Assembly: GCA_964036155.1 (NCBI GenBank)
Contig: OZ038422.1
Location: forward strand, 22,033,201 to 22,097,200
Length of the DNA stretch: 64,000 nucleotides
Source: Diploscapter coronatus
Taxonomy: Eukaryota; Nematoda; Chromadorea; Rhabditida; Rhabditidae
Reading direction: 5' to 3'
Translations under genes and position numbers: made by a program
The notes under the pieces: model-generated
Told to the model about the DNA's origin: nothing
Database searches by the model: none
Seen by the model: only the letters and a program-made list of their open reading frames with translations
Shown here: positions 12,628-25,497 of the stretch, piece by piece
Layout of the letters: every line of letters begins with the position of its first letter
How positions within the stretch are numbered: position 1 is the stretch's first letter

Positions 12628-15600
12628 ATGAGGAAAGTAGCTGCTTCCTTTCACATTTTATTCCCTCTTCTGCTTATTCACTCTGCTCTGCCTCAATATG
12701 TCCCCCAGCCAACTCGCCCAATCGATCTGTTTCATCCATTCGGAACGTCCACTGAACGACCAAAGAATCATGTAGGTTCAATTGTTCTATTTACTTATTA
12801 TTCTTGTGTAGGATATGAACTTTTGCAGTAATTTTTAAGTTTACTCGAAGACTGGCAAGTATATTTTCACTCCTCAAATTAGTGAATACTTGCGGTTAAC
12901 TACTGATCCAAAACTCGTCAGTAAAAGCTCGAGTTTACCAGAACTGGTTAATATTGGTCAGTAAAAGTTGCTAGCTAGTACGGGGACATTTACTGGTCAG
13001 TTGATTTGTTGCCGCGAACTATGATGTCGCTATATTCATTAGCAATAGATGCGATGCTTTCAGGTAATGAACAACGATGAAGCGATAGTCCGACTACCTA
13101 TAGGGGATATAATCGGGAAGAGTGTGGTGCTGAAGGATCTGCCCTGGACTGCAGACCAGGATCCCTCCGAGCAGATTCCCCCAGACAGAACGTATGCGGA
13201 GCCGAGTCCTCTGCCGCCCAAGAACAATGTCACAATTTACACCTTCCTCGGGGTACCGTATGCAGAGCCGCCTGTCTCGCAAAGACGCTTCAAGGTACAC
13301 ACCACCCCATTCGTCTATCTAAAAGAGTTTAGGAAAAAAAAAAAAAAAAACTTGCTTGACTTCTTCTAAAAACATTTTCATAAGTGGATGATAATCCATG
13401 AAATGCTGTGAACCTCTACGACAATGTATTTCATCATGGTGCAATAGAAAAATTGTCGACCATCTTCTAGCGATTTTTTAACACGCATTGCAATTTCACG
13501 CTCGTTGCAGCCACCTCAACAACTGACAGTCCTCCCCGGTCAATTGCCTTTCCTCGCATTCAACTTCGGCGCTTCCTGTCCCCAAGACACTGAGTATAGG
13601 CCTCAGCCATTTGTCGTGATGGACCCGTATCCTTTCCTCGTCGATGAAGATTGCCTCTACCTCAACATCTACACCCCTACTGTAGGTTATTACTTTCATC
13701 ATTTAGAGAGGTTTTTTATGATTGCTTCAAAGTTGGATTACCCATCATAAAGATGTGGATAGTTATGCTTAGCTGGCAATTTATAAACTCTAAACAAAAG
13801 TCAATGTCAACATAAAATTTAGCCATTTTGATTGGTTATTTGTAAATGAAGAAGTGTCGAAACGCATAATTCGAAGCAACAAAGATATTAACTATTAGAT
13901 TTGGATAGGAAGAAACAGTTAGACAGTTTACTTTTCGACATTTCGATATTTACAAATTGCCATTTTAATGAAAAGTCATCAATAATTTTTTCAGGTGTCC
14001 ACCTCATCACCCAGATCATACCCAGTTCTTGTCTTCTTTCACGGGGGCAATTTCCAGACGGGATCAGCCAGTGAATGGCCGGCTCATGGACTAGCGAGCA
14101 GGGGCATGGTGGTTGTCACTGTCAATTACAGACTCGGAGCATTTGGTAGGATTTTCGACCAATTTATTACTCTCAACTACTCGAAATAAATTTTGATGCA
14201 ATATGATAATTGAAAAAGTCAGTGTAGTTAAAGGATATTGTTCTGGTCAAACGAAGTGAAAGATCATGTCTTAAAAAAATAGGAAGAAAAGGCGAAAGAC
14301 AAAAGAAATTGCGTACCTCTCTATTGTCCTCCGCTGATTCTCCTTTCTCTGCACTCTACGCACATTTTTCGCAAGCCGCTTTTTAACACACGAGCTGCCA
14401 CTCCATTTGTCCGATACAATAGATCGTATTCATAGACCTGACACATTTTCTAATTTAAAACGAAGGGGATAGAAAGCATATATGTATTTTTTAATTAATT
14501 CATTTAGGTTTCATGAGTTTGGGCGATGCAGACTCGAGCAATCGAGGCTTGCAGGATCAGAGAATGGCGCTGTAAGAACAGATTTACTTGTTAACTATTC
14601 TATCTCTTCTCAACTTATGGATATTCATAGAGATTTTACGCCATACATAATTAGAAATTCGAATATTTACATTTAGACGATTTGTGCAGGAACACATTTC
14701 CGCATTTGGAGGCGACCCCCAGGCTGTGACTGCAGTGGGACATGATGCGGGGGGAGTGTCTGTCGGGTTGCACATGATCACTCCTCTGTCCAAAGGTTAG
14801 AATTTTGTTAATATTGACCAAAATACAATTCTGCCTTACCTTTTATTCAGAAAAAAACATCGCTGTTTGTTTGTAGAGAGAAAAAATAATTTTTAATTGA
14901 ATAGTGTATGTAATGTTTGTCGACCCAAAGATATAATGTAATAAGTTTATTAAATGACGACAAAGTGATAACGCAACTTTACCGAAGTAGCTGCTGAACG
15001 AACAACAAGAGAAGACTGAGAGATAAGAAGGATAATATCAAGATTGATGAGAGAGTATTGGAAGGTTAGATAAATAAAACAGCTATTGCTCAGTATGTAT
15101 TCTCAAATTAATCAGATGCCTCCTTCATCATAACAGCCATAATCACTTTGCCGTTGGCGATAAATAGGATATTTTTCTGGAGTTAAATTATTCCTTGATT
15201 TTCAACATTTTCATCATTCAGTATTTGGTGATTCTTCTCTTCGAATTGCAGATCTGTTCCGATCGGCAGCCTCGATGTCAGGCGCCGAGTTGTCGTATCA
15301 CTCGACAATCGGCAAGCCAGCTCTGGCCTACAACAACACCATCAAACTGGGAAGATATCTGGGCTGCACGCAGTCTGTGCCGATGCATGTCTGGGACTGC
15401 ATCCTCACTCGATCCACTGACGATATTGTTAGAGCTACAACCACCATTCCAATCGAGTAAGTAAAGAAGATCGAATAATTCGAAATTTATGGCATTTTTG
15501 AAGGGAACAAATTTAGCATTAGAAAATTTTGCTCATCTACTTTCTAAACATTCTATTTTTTACAAGCAGCTTGTCCCTTGATAATTTCTTCTGTATTCAG

Positions 15601-17450
15601 GTTGATATTCTTTCATTTCAGTGACACAGTTTTCATATTTGAATTTCACGACTTGTTATCGTGAAGATCAGCTTTTGTAACGTGAGAAATAATGCTTTTC
15701 TTTAGATACAATCGTTATCTGTTCATGCCGAATGTGGAAGGAAGAGAATTGCCAGGCAATCCATATTGGATCCTGCTGAACGCTCCTTCCGGCACAATTC
15801 CCAATATCGCGAGTCCTGTGCCTTATCTGACTGGAATCAATGCGCAGGACGGGAGTGAAGTAATATAATGCTTTTCTGTAAAATCGCATAATAAAATCAA
15901 TTTATCCAGTAGAAAGTTTTACTTTTTACAGACTAAACTAATATAGAAATAGTTCTTTCCTTATTTTATCTTCGTTAAACCACTTTTACTTTTGTCTTCT
16001 TGAGGTGATATTGGAAGACCGTTATCTGGGCGAGTTCAACGACTTCCAAAACGTGGATAGTGAGTACATGAGGAGTTGGGCGATTGAATATGCATTTCGA
16101 CACAACTACTCCATGAATCGAGAGGCCATTGTCGAGGCGATGATCGACAAATACACATTCTGGCCTGACGTTGCTGATGTTTGGGCCATTAGGTAGGTGT
16201 ACTATTCTGCTGTATTACTTTTTTCCTACGAAATATTCATTTTTCTTTGTTACTATGCAAAAGAATCTACGATTAAAAATTAACATATAGAAGAGATACA
16301 GTAAGCTGATTCTTTCTTCAAACGACTATAATTTGCAGGGAAAGTTTCATTCAAATGACAACCGATGCCTACTACACAGCCCCTGTGGCCCTGTCTGCAC
16401 ATCTCCATTCGGCCGCAGGCAGTCGAGTCTTCATGTACGTCAACAATTATAACTTCTCCAGGGGAAACGAGGCAATGCGATTCATTCCTGATTGGATGGG
16501 TTAGTCAATGAAGCTTTAGATTTGTTACGCCCTCACTTTTCTATTCATCGATGATAAGTAGGAGATAGGTAAACCAATCATACTTTGATGCCACATAATC
16601 TAGGGTTGCATATTATTGTAAGGAAAATTTTGACTTGGCTATGCTATACATCAGTATAAGATAAAAACTTAGAAAGTGTCCAGATTTGTTCTTCGTTGGA
16701 TGCAAACATAAATATTTATTTTAGGGGTGTGCAGAGAATGCGATCTCTATCTAATGTTCTGCTACGCTTTCATGCCACCCGAGCTTCGTCCTTATCATCT
16801 CAAAGATGTCAATTTCACGGAGAGCGATCGCAATGCAAGTCAGCTTTTCTCCAACATCATGCGCAGATATGTCGCTAATCAGTAAGAGGAAATTCGTCTT
16901 CAACGAAATTAGCATTTTTCTAGAAATCCTAATTTCCTCTATGATGGTTCGTGGTCTGCGCATCAGCCTCGTCGGCACTGGTATCTCGACTTCAACTACA
17001 CCTGGGAGACCACCGAAATGCGCTCTCCCGGCAAAGTGTATAGGGATTATCGATATCAAGTAATCAAGTACAATATAATCAATTTGTCTTGGCATCAAGT
17101 CGTAAAATTTCGACCTACCAACAACCCCCTGCTTAGCATATAAATCAGATGTGTTCTTGCAGGACGTAGCATTCTGGAACGAGTACATCCCTGCTCTCGT
17201 CAACTACATGACGACCACATTTCCTCCATTCGTCGTGTCAGAACGACGCACAACCGTCGTATTCCAATGGATCACAGGCGTCTGCATCGTGCTGCTAATG
17301 ATTGCCATCGTGATCGCAGGCACTTGTGCCTACAAGAACTACGAGTACAATCGACTGCCTAAGGACGAGGAAGAGAGGGAGAGGCATCAGCTCGTGAACT
17401 TTGCCTCCAGCAGCTCTGTCGAAACTGCCAGAATTCATCGTAGTAGGTGA
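12628..17450 (+). CDS. Gli: Gliotactin-like cholinesterase-family adhesion protein (13 exons, 722 aa)
   Basis: A single-pass membrane protein with an extracellular carboxylesterase fold that has lost catalysis. Exons: 12628-12771, 13064-13294, 13511-13681, 13995-14145, 14508-14571, 14677-14795, 15252-15456, 15706-15859, 16005-16192, 16339-16499, 16725-16881, 16924-17059, 17163-17450 (2169 nt, in phase). Residues 1-22 form a signal peptide. The fold is shown by FLGVPYAEPP, DEDCLYLNIYTP, FFHGGNF and VTVNYRLGAFG. The nucleophile elbow reads GHDAG at about residues 275-279, so Asp replaces the catalytic Ser. A transmembrane helix at about 659-683 is followed by a 38-residue tail. GHDAG and the CRECDLYLMF and RDYRYQDVAFWNEY blocks favour gliotactin (septate junctions; GLIT-1 in C. 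elegans) over neuroligin. The tail is much shorter than in fly gliotactin. The acceptor before 16005 ends in TGAG, which is weak. Confidence 0.88.
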
Positions 17451-17625
17451 TTCTGGTTTTCGTTTAAAAACTGCTTTTTCTTCTACAAGCTTATTTTGCT
17501 TGCAATTATTGCACATCTGAATAGGGTAAATTATGCGGATACTCTCTCTCTCACTCATCACTTATTCTACAATGATAATCGTGTCAGTCTTTCGATCTCA
17601 GGGTTTTCCCCTCTCCACAATTATG

Positions 17626-17631
17626 AATAAA
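17626..17631 (+). terminator. Gliotactin-like gene poly(A) signal AATAAA
   Basis: AATAAA lies 176 nt after the stop codon at 17448-17450 and is the first canonical hexamer downstream. Confidence 0.55.
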
Positions 17632-17639
17632 GCTTTGTT

Positions 17640-18163
17640 TGAAGAAGCTATAATCAGATGCAAAATAGCGTATGATTTTGATTGAAATAAACATCTGCAT
17701 GAGCAAACCGTTCAAAATCTAATGAATGACTCGAAGTTTAGATATTGCAAGAAGTGCATAGATAGGGTTCCCAAGCTCCGTCCCTTTGCAGAAGCGTTTT
17801 TATTTTGAGTGACAGGTTTTTTTTTTGCGATTTTTCGGTAAGAAAATTATTTTCTTTTCTTCACGAAGGTCTTATTTCACATCCCTAGTGACATTTCTGC
17901 ACAAAAATTTTGTCCGAAACATAAATTCGCATATCTACTTGGGGACTCTAATAATTCATCAATTACAGTTCTGAAAGAAAGAAGCGCAAATTCATGAAAA
18001 TTGCAACAAAAAAATGAAAATGAAAACGGAGGAATGAACGGTTCCTTAAAAATGCGAAAAAATGCTCATTTCGCAAGTATCCGTTTTTGTCACTCTGTTC
18101 GAATTTTCTTCTCGTTTCCTCTCATTTTCCGTAAATTTTCGGCTCAATTTGTTTTTTTTCAGC
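17640..18163. other. Intergenic, AT-rich
   Basis: No gene, RNA or repeat is recognisable. It contains homopolymer A and T runs and ends in a T-rich tract and TTTTTTTTCAG acceptor at 18153-18163, just before the next gene's ATG. Confidence 0.5.
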
Positions 18164-18189
18164 TTCTCGGAGCTGTTAGCCTACCAGAC

Positions 18190-19450
18190 ATGCTTAGACC
18201 GGCGGCACTCAGTCCTGAATTGGTATGGAATCTTTTCATGAAATAGGCTTATTACGAAATTATCTGCCCCCGGCTTCCGGCCTGTTCCAGATATTTACGC
18301 TTTAATTTCAACTCGTCTCCACCCCAATTTTAAAATTTTCGAAATTTCAGAATTTACTCATTTTTCCGGTTTCAACATTTCATTCACTTTGATCTAAATT
18401 ATAAAATTTGGATACTTTTTCCAGAACTAGGAAAATCTTAACTTTTTTCAACGAAAGCTTATGCAACTTCACAAGAATAAATGTTTTCAGCAGCAGCTTA
18501 GCATGCAGTGCATCGACATCATGAAGAGACTGGACAGACTGATCGTGCAGAAGCGAATCACGGACGAGCAGGCCAAGCGGTTCTCCAAGGAGATGTGCGA
18601 CTTCCTGCTGTCTCTCACCGCCTCTCCCTTTGCTTCTGCCCTGCCCGATCGTTCCTTCTTCAACAACACAGAGGCAACCCTCTCTCGTCCCGCCCTCCAG
18701 TCGACCACTTCCATCACTTCCCTGCGTGGCTCCCCAATCCACAATACACAGCTCCAGGACAATTCTCTGTACAAGACGCCCACGGTATGACTGACTGTGC
18801 ATTGACAACGAAAATGATGACTGTTCCAGATGGAGCCGCACTTGGAAGATGATGACGAGTTGGACGAGACGGTGAATTTCGTGCCGGACAGCTCATTCGA
18901 AGATGTATTTGATGATAAGGACGCTGATCAGGTTGGTTGCACCTGTAAACAAATGACGGGAGTCTTTGACTCTAGGAATTTTTTCTCAAGTATTTGAAAA
19001 TTTAGTGAAATAGTCCATAGAGTAGGAGAGTAAGGAGGAGTCGCTCTAGGTTTTACATGGTCTCTTCAAGTGGCAAGATCGTCAGCTTAGAAATTTCTCT
19101 ACCTTGGCCCTGAGCTCCGAGTTTTGAGGCAAAGAATACTTTCACAAGTGAGCTCTTCAAATGCAAATGCAATGAATTTCCAGAATAATTTCGAGACGAA
19201 ATCGCTGGGCCTGCCGCAGCAGTGGAAGAAGAAGAAGCGTCGCACATTCTCCCTGCAGGAGTTCGGCAGAGCCATTGCGAGGAAGGCCTCCTCTGTCCGT
19301 AAATCGACTCGTCGCCTGATTGCGGATATCCGCCATAAAACGCCTAAATCCGAGCAGCTCAACCGTCGCAACTCCCACAATCAGTATGTTCTCGCCTCTG
19401 TTGCTCTCACTGCTGCTCATAACAAAACCCTCCTCGACCTGTTCGATTAG
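18190..19450 (+). CDS. Uncharacterised 231-aa protein (4 exons)
   Basis: I do not recognise this protein. Exons 18190-18222, 18491-18784, 18830-18931 and 19184-19450 sum to 696 nt in phase; intron 2 is only 45 nt. Residues about 12-48 look like a short amphipathic helical segment (CIDIMKRLDRLIVQKRI). Residues 50-108 are Ser/Thr/Pro-rich and look disordered. Residues 110-143 are strongly acidic (EDDDELDETVNFVPD). The last 88 residues start very basic (QQWKKKKRRTF, then RKSTRRLIADIR) and end LLDLFD. The acidic-then-basic layout would fit a nuclear or cytoskeletal regulator, but that is guesswork. The ATG lies 27 nt after an acceptor sequence, so an upstream non-coding exon or a trans-spliced leader is likely. 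GC-rich codons and clean splice sites argue that it is real. Confidence 0.7.
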
Positions 19451-20033
19451 AAACAGCTCCATTCATTCACCGCATTTACATTACATCATTTTCTACTGTC
19501 ATTTTTAAATGGAAACAAATTAAAGATTGTCATTAATGACGAAACGTGATTAATATTTGAAGGAAAATTGCAATCTGATTTTCATTTCGTCACTAGTAAC
19601 TGCCAATTTTACATCAAGATGAGGAATATTCATCGATAATTTTTCACTTTTTTGATACTTTTTCATATGACATGTCATTTTTCAAGAGTTATATATGTGC
19701 TTCCAAAAATGGTCATTCAACTTTTGTACTCTAAATTTGTTTATCAATTTTTCACTGATTTTTTTTTCTGTTTTTAATCGATTCATTTGAAGAAATTTCT
19801 GTGTTTTTTTATGAGTATAGATTTTTGTGCAAATTCTTATGGTCTTTAATGTGGGAATCTTCGAATAGCAGAATAAAAAGTCGTTTTACTTATGTTTCTT
19901 GATTCCTAAATTCGTTTGAACCTTGAAATATTTCTGAAAATCATTTTTCGAAAAGAAAAGTATCAAGAAAATTGGCTTTTCGCCTTCACTCACGGAATGA
20001 TAAACGTTATCCTTTCGAAGTGTCTCAGAGCCA
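19451..20033. other. Intergenic, AT-rich
   Basis: Nothing coding. An AATAAA at 19872-19877 could serve the gene ending at 19450 but is distant. The right end runs into a transposon-like sequence at 20034. Confidence 0.45.
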
Positions 20034-20204
20034 GTTCAGACTTAGTTGCAATAACAACTTCCAATTCGCTCGAACTATCGTTGATTGGAAAGTCCATATT
20101 TATGCAGCAATTAAAAACGAATTTGGAACGAAATAGTGAGTCACATAGAAGAGAAAAGATAAATAGCGTAATTTTTTTTAATATTAACGTGCTTCCAATC
20201 AATA
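20034..20204. mobile_element. PIF/Harbinger-like left end (degenerate)
   Basis: GTTCAGACTTAGTTGCA at 20034-20050, followed by AATTCGCTCGAACTA, matches the terminal inverted repeat of the intact MITE at 25305-25497 with scattered mismatches. It continues to about 20204, ending in CTTCCAATCAATAAT. That tail is shared with the sequence next to the opposite-orientation end at 37273-37426. No matching right end lies nearby. Confidence 0.45.
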
Positions 20205-20612
20205 ATTCGATGCACATGATATAGAAAACTCGAAGACATCCAATAAAGACGCTGAAAAATTACAACTGAAATAAATATTCGGTAAAATATTGTATTTTAA
20301 AATTCTGCAACCAAATCCAATATTTATTTTATAGTAATTTCACGGTAGATTTTTCAAAATATATAACATAGTTCATCGATTTCTTATAAGCAGTTATTGA
20401 ACGTATTTAAAGAATAATATTGCTAGCCAGACCTATGGAACGCTTTCGTCAGTCAAAATGAAATAATAGGGAATAGGTCGCGTACAAGCGAATTCATAGT
20501 TATAACTAGAGGATCCAGTTTCCCAACTGTTATCCACTCAGCACAGCCAATTAGATGCGTGGATTATTACATTTGTTTGAATTTCATAATTGCTTACAAT
20601 TTACAATATTCG

Positions 20613-20942
20613 GTTATTGACTGTTGGAATGGAGAGATATTTCGATTATCTGACAATAAACTAGAATGGATTGAAGTGGGGGAAATTGGAGGAACACGAA
20701 ATGGTTTTGCTGTTGCATCGTTGAATGGAAAAATTTACATAATTGAAGGACAGAAGAAGTAGATTTTGAAAAGCAATTATTATTATCTATAAAATATTTA
20801 GGTTTGTATCGTTGAGGTCTTGTCTGTGTTTCGATCCCTCAGTTCCAATTGACAGTCGAATTTCTCTAATTGCTGATATGAATTGTGCAAGATATCAGCA
20901 TTCGTTTGTTGCCGCGAACGGGAAATTGTATACAATTAGAGG
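20613..20942 (+). pseudogene. Kelch-repeat pseudogene fragment (K1)
   Basis: Two consecutive exons homologous to exons 8 and 9 of the intact kelch genes are present (VIDCWNGEIFRLSDNK..., then RSCLCFDPSVPIDSRIS...). There are no upstream exons and no final exon. The acceptor that is TATTCAG in the other copies is TATTCGG here, so AG is lost. The first exon runs into a stop (QKK then TAG) where the others splice. Remnant of a deleted tandem kelch gene. Confidence 0.7.
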
Positions 20943-21105
20943 GTATTGAATGATAGCCACGTCTAACATGATTGGCACTCTATTGATGAGGAATTGAACA
21001 AAAAAGAGCTCAATTTCCGTTATGTAGATATCGAAACCATTTTTATTTATTTTTCTATTTTTATTATGTTTAGTTTATTACTCGATACACGTGAGGATAA
21101 TCAAA

Positions 21106-22747
21106 ATGGTCAAGTCTAATAATCCTTCAAGCCCTGTAAGTTATAACGCAATTTTTCATTTGCTATCTTATATGCGTTTACAGAATATCGTTAAGCCTAC
21201 TATCCATTCGCCTGAACTTATTCAATTAGTGGATGCAGATAATCAACCTATGACAGAAACGAGGTGAGAATGCGGATGATATAACTGGGCATTCTGAAAC
21301 GTGAAATTGCATGAACGAACAATTTGACGCTCTAAATCCACGCAAAATATAAATAAATAAATAATCATTTATTCCATGAAATTCCACTTTTAGTTGAAAC
21401 ATGCATTCGCATTTCTTTTGTCCGGAGTATTTTACGAAATTAATTATTACCGATGATTTTTGTAGTTTTTCTAAATAATTTTATCGGAAAAATATTTTAT
21501 CGTTTACTGCCTTTCAGGGAAAATCCTGAATATCCTTGGTTCAAAACATTCATTTTTCTATTAGTTCTATTATGCACACTTCTTTTGATCGGTGTTGCTA
21601 TTCTAGCTCTTCAAAGTCGGCAGGATAAAACTTTATTCCATCGTAGGAAAATATTCTTTCTATGAGTAAAAATTCATTTTAGTATTTAGTGGGATATAGA
21701 AACGGCGCAATTCAGAAAGGAAGAATTTGTCTGTTTGATTCGAATGTTAATTCTGTTGAGCAGATTGCGAAATTCCATGGTTTTTATTGGCAATATGAAG
21801 TAGCAACTACACAGAATAAAGTAAATTCTTACGCTCGTTATTTTTAATAATTTCTCAAATTTCAGATTTTTGGAATTACAAACAGAAATAAATTATTCGA
21901 AATATTCGACTTGAATACTCGAATAGTTTCAAGAGGTTCTATCAACAAATTCATGAATGATCGATTCAAAGAATTTTACAGGCCCAGATCCTCCTGAATG
22001 GCGTAAATTGGCATCTGTGGCTTATTTCAAAGACAAATTGTATTATTTGAGTGGAAAGGATCCTGAAACAGGGAACTATACTAATCGAGTTGATGTAAAA
22101 AGGTCGAATGAAAGTGCATGAAATAATTTATTCAGGTTTTAATAGACGGAAAATGGGAAACAGGACCTGCTTTTCCTCTTCGTTTTACAAATTATTATGT
22201 TCAAACAATAACATGCGACGGAATTTTATACGGTCACATTATAGCACATTTATTATTGTAATTATGGATATTCAGTTATTGATGGGCTTCATAGTAATGA
22301 GATATATCGATTATCAGACGATGAACGGGAATGGATTGAAATTGGAGACATTCCAGAAAGACGACTTTTTTTCGGAATTGCATCGTTAAATGGAAAAATT
22401 TACATAACTGGAGGATGGCGGTCGTTAATTTTGTATAATAAATAATGTATCATTATATATTTAGTAATGATGCATTAAAATCCTGTCTGTGTTTCGACCC
22501 CTCAGCCCCAGTTGACAGTCGAATTTCTCAAATCGCTGATATGAATTATGCAAGAGAACAACATTCGCTCATTATCGCTAACGGGAAATTGTATGCAATC
22601 GGAGGGTGAGCTGAGATTTCGCATATCTTTATACGAAATATTTGATAACTTAGATTTCAAGAAGATCTTATGGAAAATGTTTGTAATGCAATCGAAGAAT
22701 ATGATCCACTAACGAATGAATGGCGAGAAGTCGGAAAAATAGTATAA
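21106..22747 (+). CDS. Membrane-anchored kelch-repeat protein K1 (10 exons, 341 aa)
   Basis: Exons: 21106-21135, 21184-21263, 21518-21642, 21690-21820, 21866-21935, 21982-22094, 22136-22232, 22276-22420, 22465-22605, 22654-22747 (1026 nt, in phase). Introns are mostly about 40-50 nt. After a 46-residue polar leader there is one hydrophobic helix (TFIFLLVLLCTLLLIGVAI, about residues 47-68). The rest is a kelch propeller with blades such as FKDKLYYLSGKD, CDGILYVIDG, LNGKIYITGGW, ANGKLYAIGG and EEYDPLTNEWREVG. There is no signal peptidase motif, so a type II membrane protein is inferred, with the propeller on one side of a membrane. No BTB, BACK or F-box is present in this copy. The ligand is unknown. 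The paralogue is at 35468-36985. Confidence 0.82.
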
Positions 22748-23010
22748 AATAAAGCTTGATTATAATAATCTCATTGTAAGATAATTTTTTCGTGATCAGC
22801 GTAATCGATTTGTATAGTTGGTATGAAATTTTTAAATAAAAATTGAAATTAAAAAAGGTGACTGCATTCTTATATACGAGAGATAATCGATACAGGATGG
22901 TAGTTACTGAATAGCGGAGTGCTATAGTTAAAGATAGACGAGAGGATGAAATTTGAAAGAAATATTGTGGAAATGACACACTCCACCATTTAGTAATTGC
23001 CATATAAAAT

Positions 23011-25292
23011 CTAATAATCTGATCTGATAACGATGGTATAACAATCCGCTAATTGTTTGTATCCAATTTCGAATTTCTCGTTATGCCGATTTGTCAGCAT
23101 CCATTCTCTCCCATCCCGTAGAATTTGAATTGCTGACTCCGGTAGAGATTTAAGGGATTTTTCCAGATCGATTGATCCAACGATTTTAAACGAGTAGTCC
23201 AATATATTAAATATATCGACGTATCCCTTACGATTCTCATAGAAATTCTGAAATAACAAAATTAGAATTATTTAATTATAGTGATAATTTTAAAATAGTG
23301 CCTCAAAAGTTACCTTTAGCACAATTTCCAGCCAGTTATTTGCCATTTTTATTTGGCTAATATGAAATGTTTTATATTTCATGTTGGCAAGAAATGCATC
23401 ATCAAGTCCGAAGCATTTCAGTTTACAATTTATGGAGGATTCAACGATCAAACTTCCAGCCTAAATGAACCAGATTGAAAAATCTCATGAATAGCACTTA
23501 TTTTACACCTACATTTATCACAGTTTCGTGTCTACATAATTCGTAGTTCGGCTCAATTCCAACATCGTTGAGATAGAAAATTGATAAATCTTTAACGCCT
23601 GAAATCGTAACTTTCATGATGTTTACTACCGGAATAAATATGATACTGTATTTTCTCTAATAGAAGCTCTTCTTTGAAGATCAATTTTGAGAGCCCAGAA
23701 CTCAAAGCTTTCGTGAGAAATGCATGGATATTCGAAATGTGGACTCGAAATTTGATAAAATATATGTTTCTATGTTTCGGTACGATTTTGGGATGATATG
23801 ATCGACTAAATTCGAAAAGCTAGGGAAGAGCTATTAGGGAAAATACGGTATAAATGAAGTTAACATAACTCTTGCACTAATCTACAGAATTTTGAAAATA
23901 ATACATTTCTACTCACCTTTAGAAAAGAATGGTGATGCAAAAAATTCATTGATGTTGGTAGGATAAAATCTGATATTTATTGAAGTTTTATTCCTAATCA
24001 AATAGCCATGAGTATCAAAAAAATCTCTCATTTGTATCCACGTCTCCTGAGTTACTCTTCTCTAAATAATCTGCATTTCGAATTAAAAACCACTATAAGC
24101 ACTTACCAATTCTAGTGAATCAACATAGCCATACTTATAGTGAGTATAGAAAAGTAAGTCCTTGAGGTAATCAAAAGCTTCACTTCTCGTCCAAAATGCC
24201 TAAATTTATTTTTTGGAAATCACCTACATTCCTAGAATATTAAATTTGTTACTTGCTCTATGCGAACAGAGATAGGTAGTTCATTGTCGAATGCATAATT
24301 TGGATTATTTTCGCGAGTTTTTTTAGCCTCATTTATTCGTGTCTCAATTTCTGAAAAAAAACAAATAAATTATTTGATCGAAATTTTAGTGATCTAAATC
24401 CTACTTTCAAGGGATGATTTGAAAAATTCTTCGATTTTCATACTGGGCCATTTTTGCTGCACATATTGAATCTGCTCCTCAGTTGGTTGTGGATGTCTAT
24501 CACAACATGCAGCTCGAATTGTCATGCTCAGATTAGATAGATATCCTAAACAATATTTGTTTCTCTGATGTTAGGTTTAGATCAAATAATCGCATATTAT
24601 ATCTAAATACTCTCTTGTCTATCAAAAAAACTTTTGCAGAGAAAGGGGTACTCGTGAGATAAACCACTGCGCTCTGCGCCTCTGTACCATGTATTTCATA
24701 ATGCACCCCGCCCTCCTCAGCAAGTCTTTTTTTTCAAAAACAATGAAGAGTATGAAAGAGGTACTTTTCTCATAACACTATTTTAACAAAATCTGAGTCA
24801 AGATATAAATCACGAGAAAATCACAAGAGAAACATCATATTTTGATATGTGTAGTGACTGAATAAATTATTTCATTATTGACAATAACATTATCTTACTT
24901 GTTTCACTTCGATCATAGATATGGATATGGGCAATGTCGTTGAATTTCTGAAAGAAGTATTTGTCATTTTATGGTAATAGATTGACCTCTTGAAAAATGT
25001 TCGATTTTTATTTATCGCGATTATTGAAATTGAAGCTAATAAATCGATTAATTTCGAAAATAAGAAATGGAAATACCAATTGGTGTTCGTCTTCAGGCAC
25101 ATAGCGATCAACGAACTGAATTTTTATCCCAATTCTGTTTTTGCAGGCCAATCGCTTTCCAGCTGGATTTCTTATTTCATTCGCAACGCCATGCAGATAT
25201 TTATTAACTCTTTGGATTTGGCCCAAATCTCCAATCGGCAGACGCGAGAAGATTATCTGGAGAACTTCAGGCGGCAAGTCTACCAACGTCTT
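23011..25292 (-). CDS. F-box protein F1, 5' end not found (9 exons, at least 403 aa)
   Basis: Likely substrate adaptor of an SCF-type ubiquitin ligase. Exons in transcription order: 25292-25077, 24947-24899, 24545-24405, 24350-24253, 24199-24107, 24061-23917, 23598-23513, 23460-23314, 23247-23011; 1212 nt, in phase. The first exon found begins with an F-box: LVDLPPEVLQIIFSRLPIGD, then LGQIQRVNKYLH. The rest is a roughly 330-residue C-terminal region rich in aromatic and charged residues. Its end (EWMLTNRHNEKFEIGYK) recalls nematode F-box-associated domains, though I cannot name the family. The exon starts at a splice acceptor with no ATG, so a short upstream exon is missing. A MITE sits 12 nt upstream of that acceptor. 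All internal junctions are canonical. Confidence 0.78.
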
Positions 25293-25304
25293 CTGAAATA
25301 CTTA

Positions 25305-25497
25305 GGGCCCGTTCATACTTAGTTGCAGTTGCATGCAACTTGCAACTCGCTCAAAATAGCACGGAAAATGAAGAGAGAATGAATGGACAAAATTGCATGC
25401 AACTTGCTGCAATTTGGCCACTCTCCGCGTTTCTCATACTATTTCGCCGAGTTTCACGCGAATTGCAAGTTGCATGCAACTAAGTATGAACGGGCCC
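25305..25497. mobile_element. PIF/Harbinger-like MITE with TTA target duplication (193 bp)
   Basis: The ends GGGCCCGTTCATACTTAGTT and, inverted, the same 20 nt at 25478-25497 are perfect inverted repeats, continuing to about 40 bp with a 6-nt duplication in the left arm. TTA flanks both sides (25302-25304 and 25498-25500), the usual PIF/Harbinger target. Block F2 has the equivalent site without the insert at about 31331, an empty-site control. There is no ORF, so it is non-autonomous. Confidence 0.85.

Larger units (their letters stand above)
20264..22773. repeat. Duplicated kelch block, copy K1
   Basis: A direct duplicate of 34621-37005. The shared sequence begins AACTGAAATAAATATTC and includes a kelch pseudogene fragment, about 160 bp of upstream sequence, and a complete transmembrane-kelch gene. 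The copies are clearly alignable throughout but carry many substitutions and indels. Confidence 0.8.

Noticed and set aside
12628..17450. Active acetylcholinesterase or neuroligin
   Set aside because: The catalytic Ser is replaced by Asp in GHDAG, and the CRECDLYLMF and DVA FWNEY regions fit gliotactin better than neuroligin.
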